From positions 1 to 64,000 of the forward strand of contig NZ_CALXKQ010000008.1 in assembly GCF_944388875.1 (NCBI RefSeq): a DNA stretch of 64,000 nucleotides, read 5' to 3'. Below the pieces are notes generated by a model. The model was not told the DNA's origin. It was given only the letters and a program-made list of their open reading frames with translations, and searched no databases. How positions within the stretch are numbered: the stretch's first letter is position 1; the number at the start of each line of letters is the position of its first letter. Positions 16,501 through 24,094 of the stretch are shown piece after piece. This DNA is from an uncultured Brachyspira sp. Its GTDB lineage: Bacteria > Spirochaetota > Brachyspiria > Brachyspirales > Brachyspiraceae. The translations under genes and the position numbers were made by a program.

Positions 16501-17260
16501 GGTAAATAATGTATGCAAATCTTTTAAAACTTCAAAAAAATCTCCTGAAGTTGAGGTTTTGAAAGATATTAACTTTAAAATAGAAAAGGGAGAATTTGTT
16601 ACATTACTTGGTCCTTCAGGATGCGGAAAAACTACTCTTTTAACTATAATAGGAGGTTTCCAAAGTACTACTTCAGGAGAGGTATTGCTTGAAGGAAACA
16701 AAATAGAAAAGCCTTCTTCCGAGAGAGGATATGTTTTTCAAAATTATGCTTTGTTCCCATGGATGAATGTTGAAAAGAATATACTCTATCCTTTAAAATT
16801 TTCAAAGATGACTAGAGAAGAGAAGAAAAAAAGATTAGAGGAGCTTCTTGAAATGTCGCATCTTAAAGGACATGAAAAGAAATATCCTATATCGCTTTCT
16901 GGAGGTATGCAGCAGAGGGTAGCTGTTGTAAGGGCATTGGCACCTAACCCTAAGATACTGCTTTTAGATGAGCCTCTTGGTGCAATAGATTTGCAGATGA
17001 GAGAACATATGCAAAATGAGCTTTTACAATTAGTTAAAGAAAGCAACAGCACTATACTTATGGTTACTCATGATGTGTCTGAAGCAGTTTATATGAGCGA
17101 TAGAGTTATAGTTATGAGTTTGAATAAGGGGGAGATCGTTGCTGATATAAGGATAGGTATTAAACATCCTAGGGAGAGAGATAGTTCCCAGTATATAGAA
17201 GCTGTTAGAGAACTTACTAATAGTGTTAAAAAGGCTTTTATCAATAAAGTGCCTGTTTAA
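16487..17260 (+). CDS. saoA: ABC transporter ATPase, SaoA-like
   Basis: A 257-residue ATPase of the SsuB/TauB class: Walker A GPSGCGKTT (residues 42-50), Q-loop region QNYALFPW, signature LSGGMQQR, Walker B ILLLDEPLGAID, and H-loop MVTHDVSEA. It energises import through the adjacent permease. The start overlaps the permease gene by 14 bases. Nothing in the sequence separates it from sulphonate-type ATPases; the assignment to this system rests on context. Confidence 0.88.
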   Translation: MAILEVNNVCKSFKTSKKSPEVEVLKDINFKIEKGEFVTLLGPSGCGKTTLLTIIGGFQSTTSGEVLLEGNKIEKPSSERGYVFQNYALFPWMNVEKNILYPLKFSKMTREEKKKRLEELLEMSHLKGHEKKYPISLSGGMQQRVAVVRALAPNPKILLLDEPLGAIDLQMREHMQNELLQLVKESNSTILMVTHDVSEAVYMSDRVIVMSLNKGEIVADIRIGIKHPRERDSSQYIEAVRELTNSVKKAFINKVPV

Positions 17261-17309
17261 ATATAAGTAGTTTTCTTTAACATATAAATATTTTATAGGA
17301 GTAAAACAA

Positions 17310-17642
17310 ATGAAAGTAGCTTATATTTTTAGCAGCCAAAATTCACATATGATTTTGGATAAAATGATAGTACCTCAGCTTTTAAATGATAAGCATGGAG
17401 CTGAGGTTGTAGGTATGATGTTCTTTGCTGACAATACTTTTTTGCTAACTAAAGGAAGCAGTGTAGGAGATAGACTTGCAAAAGTATTGGAAAGCAAAAA
17501 AATTCTTCTTATGGCATGCAATATATGTGCTATAGAGAGGGGTATCGATGACAAACTCATTGATGGTGCTTGTATAGGTTGTTTCCCAGACTTATATAAG
17601 GCTTTGGAAGGAAGCGGGGTTGAGCAGGTTATAACTTTATAA
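17310..17642 (+). CDS. saoD: DsrE-like four-cysteine protein, SaoD-like
   Basis: A 110-residue DsrE/TusD-fold protein (MKVAYIFSSQNSHMILDKM, then KILLMACNICA and DGACIGCFPDL). DsrE proteins carry sulfur or related atoms on cysteines. This one has two CxxC pairs, Cys70/Cys73 and Cys88/Cys91, in the two loops facing the usual active site. AGGAG precedes the ATG, and it ends ten bases before the lyase gene. A carrier role for metal, sulfur or selenium between lyase and efflux is inferred from the context. Confidence 0.75.
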   Translation: MKVAYIFSSQNSHMILDKMIVPQLLNDKHGAEVVGMMFFADNTFLLTKGSSVGDRLAKVLESKKILLMACNICAIERGIDDKLIDGACIGCFPDLYKALEGSGVEQVITL

Positions 17643-17652
17643 GGATTTGTTT

Positions 17653-18276
17653 ATGATGTTTGATTCAAATTTTATGGATAAATATGGTGTATCAGATAAG
17701 TATCATAATCTGTCTGAGGATATACAAAATGCCAGATTGAGATTAATGAATAGAGTTATAGATACTGGATGCACTATTTCAGAAGACGAAGCTATAAAGA
17801 TATGCGGCGATGAAGAATTATACAGAACTTTAATAGAAAAAGAAATTATAACTATGAGTGGAAATGATGTGGCTTTTCTTTATCCTGTATCTGCTATGGA
17901 AACCAATCACAGAGTAAAACTTGCTGACGGCAGAGAGTTCTGTTCTATGTGTGCAATAGATGCACTTGGTTCTTATAGTTTATTTCATCAGGATACTGAA
18001 ATCAATTCTGTATGCAGCCAAACTGGAAATAAAATATTTGTTAAAATTAAAGATAGACAAATAGCCGAATATTATCCTAAGGATATTCATGTAATTCATG
18101 TTGATTTGAATAAAAATAAGAATTGGGCTAGTACATGCTGAAATATTATGAATTTCTTTGGGTCAAAGAATGATATGAATGAATGGCTTAAAGGGCAGGA
18201 TGTAGATAATAATACAATATATCTTTTAGACTTAGAAACTGCTTTTAAAGTAGCAACAGCCATATTTAGATTATAA
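17653..18276 (+). CDS. saoL: MerB-like organometal lyase with selenocysteine at UGA 163, SaoL-like
   Basis: Read through the in-frame TGA at 18139-18141 the gene encodes 207 residues, close to MerB (212). MerB cleaves the carbon-mercury bond using Cys96, Asp99 and Cys159. Here MCAIDAL supplies Cys100 and Asp103, and the TGA is codon 163. The spacing from Cys100 to 163 is 63, exactly that of Cys96 to Cys159. Downstream of TGA, NIMNFFGSKNDMNEWL corresponds to MerB HVHFFASVPTAEDW, and the frame stays protein-like to the TAA at 18276. A SECIS-type hairpin lies 18-19 bases after the TGA. Stopping at TGA would remove the catalytic position and a conserved C-terminal helix. The ATG at 17653 follows AAGGA. 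If the cell lacked Sec insertion the gene would be a truncated pseudogene. Confidence 0.88.
18142..18176 (+). promoter_or_regulatory. Bacterial SECIS hairpin for UGA 163 of saoL
   Basis: Immediately after the TGA, TTCTTTG (18154-18160) pairs perfectly with CAAAGAA (18164-18170) around the tip GGT, so that GGTC stands at the apex. The E. coli fdhF SECIS, which SelB binds, also presents GGUC at its tip, about 17-18 bases after its UGA. Here the tip is 19 bases after the UGA. The match in tip, stem and distance is seen directly; SelB binding is inferred. Confidence 0.75.
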
Positions 18277-18305
18277 CATTTCCTTAAAATTAATTATATA
18301 TTTAT

Positions 18306-18341
18306 TGTGATAGATATTAGCTTTTTTTAATATCTATCACA
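18306..18341. terminator. Bidirectional terminator hairpin between saoL and pyrC
   Basis: A perfect 14-bp stem (TGTGATAGATATTA with TAATATCTATCACA) with an eight-base loop lies between the two convergent operons. The flanking T-runs are weak on either side. Confidence 0.7.
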
Positions 18342-18346
18342 CACTT

Positions 18347-19561
18347 TTAATATTCTATTTCCTTTCCAATACATTTATCTGAGAATATGCCTTTATTATA
18401 AGCTATATTTCCGCGTACTATTGTAGTTAATACTTTTCCGCCTCTTTCAAAACCTATATAAGGGGACCAGCCTGCTTTTGTGATTATATCTTTTTGTTCT
18501 ATTTCTGATCTGTCATTTAAATCTATTATAACCAAATCAGCATCATAATTTTCTTTAAGCAGTCCTTTATTTTTTACAGCAAATATTTTAGATGCATTTT
18601 CACTCATTATTTTTGTAAGAAGTTTTAAATCTATAGTACCGTCATTTACTTTTTTAAGCATTAATTCTAATGAATGTTCTACAGAAGGAACACCGAATGT
18701 AAGTTTTTCTAGTTTTTCGCTTATCAAGTGGGGAGCATGATCCGTCCCTATTGTATCTATTGTGCCGTCTAATACAGCATCCCATAAAGCTTTATTGTCT
18801 GATTTTTCTCTTAATTCTGGTTTCATTCTAAGAAGCATTTTATTTTTTTCATTTTTATTTACATCTTCAGTATTTAAAAATAAATGATGGGGTGTAGCTT
18901 CTCCATATATTATCATTCCAGAATCTTTAGCCCTTTTTAATGAATCAATTTCACTTGCTAATGATAAATGGCATAAATATAACGGTGTCTTTGTTGCTTT
19001 GGCTATATTAATTGCTTTATCAACCATTTTATCTTCAGCATGAACTGTTACTATTTTTGAGCTTTCAAATAATTTTTCTAATACTTTATCATTTTCTACA
19101 AGCATATTTCCAGTAGAGGCATTAAAGAAAATTTTTGTAGAAGCAGATACATTAATTACATCTTTTATGTCATCACTATTATCAGACTTACTTCCTCCAA
19201 AATGAAAACCATAATCAACATAAGATTTCCCAATCATCATTGATTTTTTGGCAATAAGGTTTTCCTTTGAAATAGTATTTGGTATAGTATTAGGCATATC
19301 AAAAAATACTGTGACTCCTCCTCTGGCAGCAGCCTTGCTTCCAGAATTAAAATCTTCTTTATGAGTAAGCCCTGGATCTCTCATGTGAGTATGAGGATCT
19401 ATTATGCCGCATAGTACATAATTATAATTTGCATCTATTATATTATTATCTTTATATATTGAAAAATTATTATCAGCATCTATTTTTTTTATTATTTCAT
19501 TTTCTATTATGATAGAAACTATTTTGTCATTATTTATAATTTTGGCATTTTTTATTATCAT
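18347..19561 (-). CDS. pyrC: Dihydroorotase
   Basis: A 404-residue class I dihydroorotase, which cyclises carbamoyl aspartate to dihydroorotate in pyrimidine synthesis. Metal ligands include the DPHTHMRDPG motif near residue 56, the later His residues in VHAEDKMVD and CHLSLASE, and the metal Asp in GTDHAPH. The C-terminal AWSPYIGFERGGKVLTTIVRGN is also typical. It lies 60 bases after pyrB in the same orientation; a hairpin at 19578-19610 sits in the gap without a T-run, so read-through from pyrB is likely. Confidence 0.95.
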   Translation of the reverse strand: MIIKNAKIINNDKIVSIIIENEIIKKIDADNNFSIYKDNNIIDANYNYVLCGIIDPHTHMRDPGLTHKEDFNSGSKAAARGGVTVFFDMPNTIPNTISKENLIAKKSMMIGKSYVDYGFHFGGSKSDNSDDIKDVINVSASTKIFFNASTGNMLVENDKVLEKLFESSKIVTVHAEDKMVDKAINIAKATKTPLYLCHLSLASEIDSLKRAKDSGMIIYGEATPHHLFLNTEDVNKNEKNKMLLRMKPELREKSDNKALWDAVLDGTIDTIGTDHAPHLISEKLEKLTFGVPSVEHSLELMLKKVNDGTIDLKLLTKIMSENASKIFAVKNKGLLKENYDADLVIIDLNDRSEIEQKDIITKAGWSPYIGFERGGKVLTTIVRGNIAYNKGIFSDKCIGKEIEY

Positions 19562-19621
19562 AGTTTTTAATCTTTTTATATGGATTATATTATTTAAATA
19601 TAATCCATATATCTTATTTAT

Positions 19622-20701
19622 TTATTTTTCAATTTCTTTATTGCAGTAGTAGCAGAAATCACCATAGCTTCTTCTAGCAACTTTATTTTTTGTTTCTTCA
19701 AAATGAGTAACACATTTTTTATTGGTACAAACTACATTTTTATTTTCTATTAGTTCATAATCAATATCTTTCTTTTTAGCCTTTGATTCTATAATTCCAG
19801 TAGCAAGCGATATCATAGCCATTCTTGTAGGAACACCATTTCTAGCTTGTATAAAATATTTAGCATGTTTTGTATCATCCAAATCTATGCTTATTTCATC
19901 AACTCTAGGAAGAGGATGCATTATTATCATATTATCTTTACATTTTCCAAGTATAGTTTCTCTTGATATATTAAAAGCATGTTTTACTTTTTCATATTCA
20001 TTAGGATCATCGAATCTTTCTCTTTGTATTCTAGTCATATATAGGCAGTCTATATCTTTTAATATTTCTTCGTATTTATTAAGTTTTTTATATTTTGTTC
20101 CTGCTTGATCTAGTTCCTTTAATATATAATCAGGTATTTGTATAATATCAGGTGATATGAAATAAAACTCTCCATTAAACATCATTAATGCTTTTGATAA
20201 TGAATGAACCGTTCTTCCATATTTAGTATCTCCTACGAATGCTACTTTTTTATTTTCAAGACTTCCAAGCTCATCTCTTAAAGTATATAAATCAAGTAAA
20301 GTTTGGCTAGGGTGTTCATTAGCTCCATCTCCTCCATTGATAATAGGGCAGTCAGTAACTTCTTCAGCAAATTTAGCAGCACCGTCAATATTATGACGCA
20401 TAACTATAACATCAGAATAAGCAGAAACCATTATTATAGTATCTCTTAATGATTCTCCTTTTTTTATAGAGCTTATATCAGGGTTATCAAAGCCTAATAC
20501 CTGACATCCCATTTTGTATGCTGCAGAAGTAAATGATAATCTTGTTCTTGTGGAAGGTTCAAAGAATATGCTAGTCATTATTTTTCCTTCCATCATTTTT
20601 CTTCTCTTTTCACTATCAGTGTTATCTAGTTTTTTAGCTACATCCAATACCTCAATAATTTCATCTTTTGATAACTCTTTGATAGATATAAAGTTTTTCA
20701 T
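19622..20701 (-). CDS. pyrB: Aspartate carbamoyltransferase with PyrI-type zinc ribbon
   Basis: A 359-residue protein. Residues 1 to about 318 are the catalytic chain: carbamoyl-phosphate motif FFEPSTRTRLSF, the HPSQTLLDLYT aspartate-side motif, and HPLPRVDEI. The last 35 residues carry C-x4-C then C-x2-C (CTNKKC and CYYC), matching the zinc domain of PyrI, which in E. coli joins regulatory to catalytic chains. The nucleotide-binding allosteric domain of PyrI is absent, and the linker is short (about ten residues). So this is a catalytic chain with a built-in zinc ribbon. The first step of pyrimidine synthesis is its role. It is preceded by a leader-peptide attenuator at 20757-20885. Confidence 0.95.
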   Translation of the reverse strand: MKNFISIKELSKDEIIEVLDVAKKLDNTDSEKRRKMMEGKIMTSIFFEPSTRTRLSFTSAAYKMGCQVLGFDNPDISSIKKGESLRDTIIMVSAYSDVIVMRHNIDGAAKFAEEVTDCPIINGGDGANEHPSQTLLDLYTLRDELGSLENKKVAFVGDTKYGRTVHSLSKALMMFNGEFYFISPDIIQIPDYILKELDQAGTKYKKLNKYEEILKDIDCLYMTRIQRERFDDPNEYEKVKHAFNISRETILGKCKDNMIIMHPLPRVDEISIDLDDTKHAKYFIQARNGVPTRMAMISLATGIIESKAKKKDIDYELIENKNVVCTNKKCVTHFEETKNKVARRSYGDFCYYCNKEIEK

Positions 20702-20756
20702 TGTTTTCCCCTTTTTTTAAATAATTTTGTTGTTGTAAGTTTTTTGATTTTGGCAT

Positions 20757-20801
20757 AAAAAAAAGGAATAAAATCACTAAATAGTAACTTTATTCCTTTT
20801 T
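20757..20801 (-). promoter_or_regulatory. Transcription attenuator before pyrB
   Basis: On the minus strand AAAAAGGAATAAA pairs with TTTATTCCTTTTT (13 bp), extended by a second short stem, and is followed by a run of eight T, 55 bases before the pyrB start. The stop codon of the upstream leader peptide falls inside the 5' arm of this stem, the arrangement needed for translation-coupled attenuation as in E. coli pyrBI. Confidence 0.75.
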
Positions 20802-20885
20802 AGAAATTCCAAAATTCGTTAATTTAAAAATCAAATAGGGTAATAAATAAAAAATTATTTTATTTTCCAAAAATATATTTTTCAT
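20790..20885 (-). CDS. pyrB leader peptide (pyrL-like), 31 residues
   Basis: An ATG at 20885 with TAGGTGA five bases upstream opens a 31-codon frame (MKNIFLENKIIFYLLPYL at its start, ending FGISKKE) that stops at TAA 20790, inside the terminator stem. The mRNA has U-rich tracts in it (ATTTTTTATTTATT). In E. coli, UTP shortage makes RNA polymerase pause in such a tract, the trailing ribosome catches up, and the terminator cannot form. The gene order and overlap here match that scheme; the peptide sequence itself is not expected to be conserved. Confidence 0.6.
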   Translation of the reverse strand: MKNIFLENKIIFYLLPYLIFKLTNFGISKKE

Positions 20886-21034
20886 ATTTTCACCTACTAT
20901 TTATAAATTGAAGGGATTATATCATAAATATAATAAAAGTCAAGAATAAAATTTCTAATTTATATTTTTTAATTATTGAAATAAAATCTTTTACAGTTAT
21001 AATTGCTTTGTAATAGTTTAGTATAAGGCAATAT

Positions 21035-22894
21035 ATGTATTTAGAAAAAATTAATAGTCCGTCAGATTTAAAAAAATTAACAACAGAGGAATTAAAATCA
21101 CTATCTTCAGAGATAAGGGAGTTTATAATAAATAATGTTTCAAATACTGGAGGACATTTAGGCAGTAATTTGGGTGTAGTTGATTTAATTTTAGTTTTGC
21201 ATTATTTATTTGATTCGCCTAGAGATGCTTTTATATTTGATGTGGGGCATCAGTCATATACTCATAAAATTATAACTGGAAGAAAAGATAGATTTAATAC
21301 ATTAAGAACTCTCGGAGGAATATCAGGCTTTCCAAAAAGAAATGAATCTGAACATGACATAGAAGAAACGGGGCATGCTTCCACTTCATTATCATTTGCT
21401 TATGGTCTTGCATGTTCAAAAAATATATTAGGATATAGGGGAGATGTTATAGCAGTTATAGGTGATGGTGCTATGACTGGAGGCATGGCATTGGAGGCTA
21501 TGAATAATATTGCTAATACTGATACTGATATAATTATTGTATTGAATAATAATGAAATGTCTATAGGTAAAAATATAGGGGCTATATCAAAGTTTCTTAA
21601 TACTACATTAAATGATAATTTAGTTCAGGAGGCTTCAGAAAAGGTTAGGGGATTAGTTTCTTCTTTGCCTTTTGGAGATATTGCAAATGAATTTATAGAC
21701 AGAGGCAAAGGGGCTATTAGAACTTTTGTTGCCCCAGGTATTGCTTTCAGAGAGATGGGATTTAAGTATTTCGGTCCTGTTGATGGTCATAATTATGATG
21801 AACTTATAAGCACATTTCAGAAGGTGAAATCTATAAGAGGTCCTAGATTAGTTCAGGTTAATACTGTTAAAGGAAAAGGTTATAAAATAGCCGAGGAGAA
21901 TCCTTCTAAATTTCATGGAATAGCTCCGTTTAATATTGAAACTGGAGAGTTAAAATCTAAATCAAGTTCAAAAACTTTTTCTAATCTTGCTGGAGAATGT
22001 ATAGTTAATGCTGCAAGAGAAAATAAAAATATAGCTGCTATAACTGCTGCTATGGAATCAGGTACAGGTTTAACTGAGTATGCAGAACTTTTTCCAGACA
22101 GATTTTTTGATGTAGGAATAGCTGAGCAGCATGCTGTTACATTTGCTGTAGGGCTTGCTGAAAATGGCATAATACCTTTTGTTTGTTTGTATTCTACTTT
22201 TTTACAAAGGGCTTATGATCAGGTAATACATGATATTGGTATAATGAATGCTAATGTTAAACTTATGATAGACAGAGCAGGATTAGTGCCAGAAGACGGT
22301 GATACACATCAGGGAGTTTTTGATGTATCTTTTTTAAGAATTATACCAAATATTACAATCATGGCTCCTGTAGGAGAAAAAGATTTTAAAGAAATGGTAA
22401 AAAAATCTATAGAATATAAGGGACCTACTGTTATAAGGTATAATAAATCTGCTGTTAGAGATTTAAAAGAAAATATTGTATCTGATAATTTTGAGATAGG
22501 AAAAGCTCATATTATAAGAGAAGCTAAGAATACTAAGAATCTTATCATAAGTTATGGTCAAACATTAATTGATATAACTGATGCTTTAGATGAAATTAAT
22601 TTAGATGCGTCTGTAATAAATCTTTCTACTTTAAAACCTCTTGATGAAGAAACTATTTTAAATATGGTAAAAAAATCTGATAGAATTTTAATTATCGAGG
22701 AGAGTATGAAAAAAGGCGGTATTGGGAGTGCCATATTGGAATTAATGTCTGATAATGAAATATATAAGACTATAAAAGTCCATGCTTTGCCTGATAAATT
22801 TTTTGAAACTGCTACTAGAAATGAACTTTTAAAAATATACAAATTAGATAAAGATGGTTTGAAAGATATTATTAGCAATTATTTTATAATTTAA
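21035..22894 (+). CDS. dxs: 1-deoxy-D-xylulose-5-phosphate synthase
   Basis: A 619-residue thiamine-diphosphate enzyme that makes DXP from pyruvate and glyceraldehyde-3-phosphate, the entry to the MEP isoprenoid pathway. Seen motifs: GGHLGSNLGVVDL, FDVGHQSYTHKI, the ThDP motif GDGAMTGGMALEAMNN, GPVDGHNYDEL, and in the pyrimidine domain DVGIAEQHAVTFAVGLA and DRAGLVPEDGDTHQG. The ATG at 21035 is divergent from the pyr operon. Its 3' end overlaps the convergent HD-GYP-like gene by 11 bases. Confidence 0.97.
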   Translation: MYLEKINSPSDLKKLTTEELKSLSSEIREFIINNVSNTGGHLGSNLGVVDLILVLHYLFDSPRDAFIFDVGHQSYTHKIITGRKDRFNTLRTLGGISGFPKRNESEHDIEETGHASTSLSFAYGLACSKNILGYRGDVIAVIGDGAMTGGMALEAMNNIANTDTDIIIVLNNNEMSIGKNIGAISKFLNTTLNDNLVQEASEKVRGLVSSLPFGDIANEFIDRGKGAIRTFVAPGIAFREMGFKYFGPVDGHNYDELISTFQKVKSIRGPRLVQVNTVKGKGYKIAEENPSKFHGIAPFNIETGELKSKSSSKTFSNLAGECIVNAARENKNIAAITAAMESGTGLTEYAELFPDRFFDVGIAEQHAVTFAVGLAENGIIPFVCLYSTFLQRAYDQVIHDIGIMNANVKLMIDRAGLVPEDGDTHQGVFDVSFLRIIPNITIMAPVGEKDFKEMVKKSIEYKGPTVIRYNKSAVRDLKENIVSDNFEIGKAHIIREAKNTKNLIISYGQTLIDITDALDEINLDASVINLSTLKPLDEETILNMVKKSDRILIIEESMKKGGIGSAILELMSDNEIYKTIKVHALPDKFFETATRNELLKIYKLDKDGLKDIISNYFII

Positions 22895-24020
22895 TTTTCT
22901 TTTTATCTTTAATGTATTGAATAAATATATCCGTCATTATAGGATCAAGCATTATTTCTTTTTCTAAAAAATTTTCTGTCATAAATTGTATAGTTTCTTT
23001 ATGAGATTTTTTTAACCCATTTATCAATGTATCGTACACATCAATAACTTCCAATATTTTAGCAGGCAGATATGTAAGGCTTTGCAATGTTAATATGTCT
23101 TTATAATCATAAGATACTATATATTCTATTCTCTGTTTTGGATTTCTTCTTAATGCTGCTTTATATAATTCGGTAAAAAGTCCGTATCCATGACTGTAAT
23201 ATTCATGATGCAGTGAAACAGTTAGTGCTACTCCCTCGCTTCCTCTCATAAAATATTTTGCAAAAGCATAATCCTGCAAAGAATGATTATCTTTTTCATC
23301 AGTCATTATTGGTATATAATCCCTGTTTTTATTCAATGATATGTCATGCATCAAAATACCAATAACTGTGTCTGTGATTGTATTATTTTCTATCTTTCTA
23401 ACACCCAATTTTACATTTGAATCTAATGTATTGACACTATCTGTTAAATTATATCTTTGGTATATTCTCTCTGAGTACTTATAATAACTTTTCTTAAAAT
23501 CTATTCTCATTTTATTGGCAGCACCCTGTTTTAATTTTTCATTGAAATATGCAATAGCTTCAACTGCCATTATAAATACTCTATTAATATGTCCTATTGT
23601 ACTGTCTGTTTTTAGTTCTTTCATATTATCGAACATATTATCACTTTCATATTCTTTAGCATATATTATCATTGCTATTTCTGCTATGAGAAGCTGAATC
23701 ATTTTTGATAATGAATTTATTTCGTCATCATTGCTCAAAGTATGATGTTCTTTTTTATATAAATAATCTGTATATTGTATTCTTAATATAAAACCTAATT
23801 CTATAAGTATTTTTACTATTTCTTCAGCAGTTTTAGAATCTAAGAAATTTTTATTATAATGAGTTAGTTTTGCCACATACTGCCTTATGTATGCTGTAAC
23901 TTCTTTATTAGACATGTTTATAATGTTTTCAAGTATTTTCTCTTCTTCCTTTGCTCTCTGTGAATCAGACGGAATACAAAATTGAAATGTATTGTAAAAT
24001 TCGCTTATTTTATTATTCAA
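22884..24020 (-). CDS. HD-GYP-like protein, degenerate
   Basis: A 378-residue protein that begins with TTG at 24020, preceded by GAGGAAGACA. The C-terminal half is HD-domain-like: GHINRV, ILMHDI (the HD pair), LHHEYYSHGYG in the place of the usual HHERxDGxGYP, and ILEVIDVYDTL resembling the D-x-Y-D-A-L segment of HD-GYP enzymes. HD-GYP proteins hydrolyse cyclic di-GMP. The GYP-like triplet here reads HGYG rather than GxGYP, so activity is uncertain. The N-terminal 130 residues are helical and unassigned. Confidence 0.7.
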   Translation of the reverse strand: MNNKISEFYNTFQFCIPSDSQRAKEEEKILENIINMSNKEVTAYIRQYVAKLTHYNKNFLDSKTAEEIVKILIELGFILRIQYTDYLYKKEHHTLSNDDEINSLSKMIQLLIAEIAMIIYAKEYESDNMFDNMKELKTDSTIGHINRVFIMAVEAIAYFNEKLKQGAANKMRIDFKKSYYKYSERIYQRYNLTDSVNTLDSNVKLGVRKIENNTITDTVIGILMHDISLNKNRDYIPIMTDEKDNHSLQDYAFAKYFMRGSEGVALTVSLHHEYYSHGYGLFTELYKAALRRNPKQRIEYIVSYDYKDILTLQSLTYLPAKILEVIDVYDTLINGLKKSHKETIQFMTENFLEKEIMLDPIMTDIFIQYIKDKKKIKL

Positions 24021-24094
24021 TGTCTTCCTCTTAAAATTATTTGTATATAGTATATTATAAACTATAAAGTTATATTTTTCAATTATATTATTAG

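Noticed and set aside
17653-18141. Calling the MerB-like gene as an ordinary 163-codon gene ending at TGA
   Set aside because: The end would lack the catalytic position and the conserved FFxS helix, while the sequence after TGA fits the family and carries a SECIS-like hairpin.
17653-18276. Mercury-resistance operon
   Set aside because: No MerA, MerR, MerT or MerP genes are present in the window, and the neighbours are an ABC importer and ArsP-type exporter.
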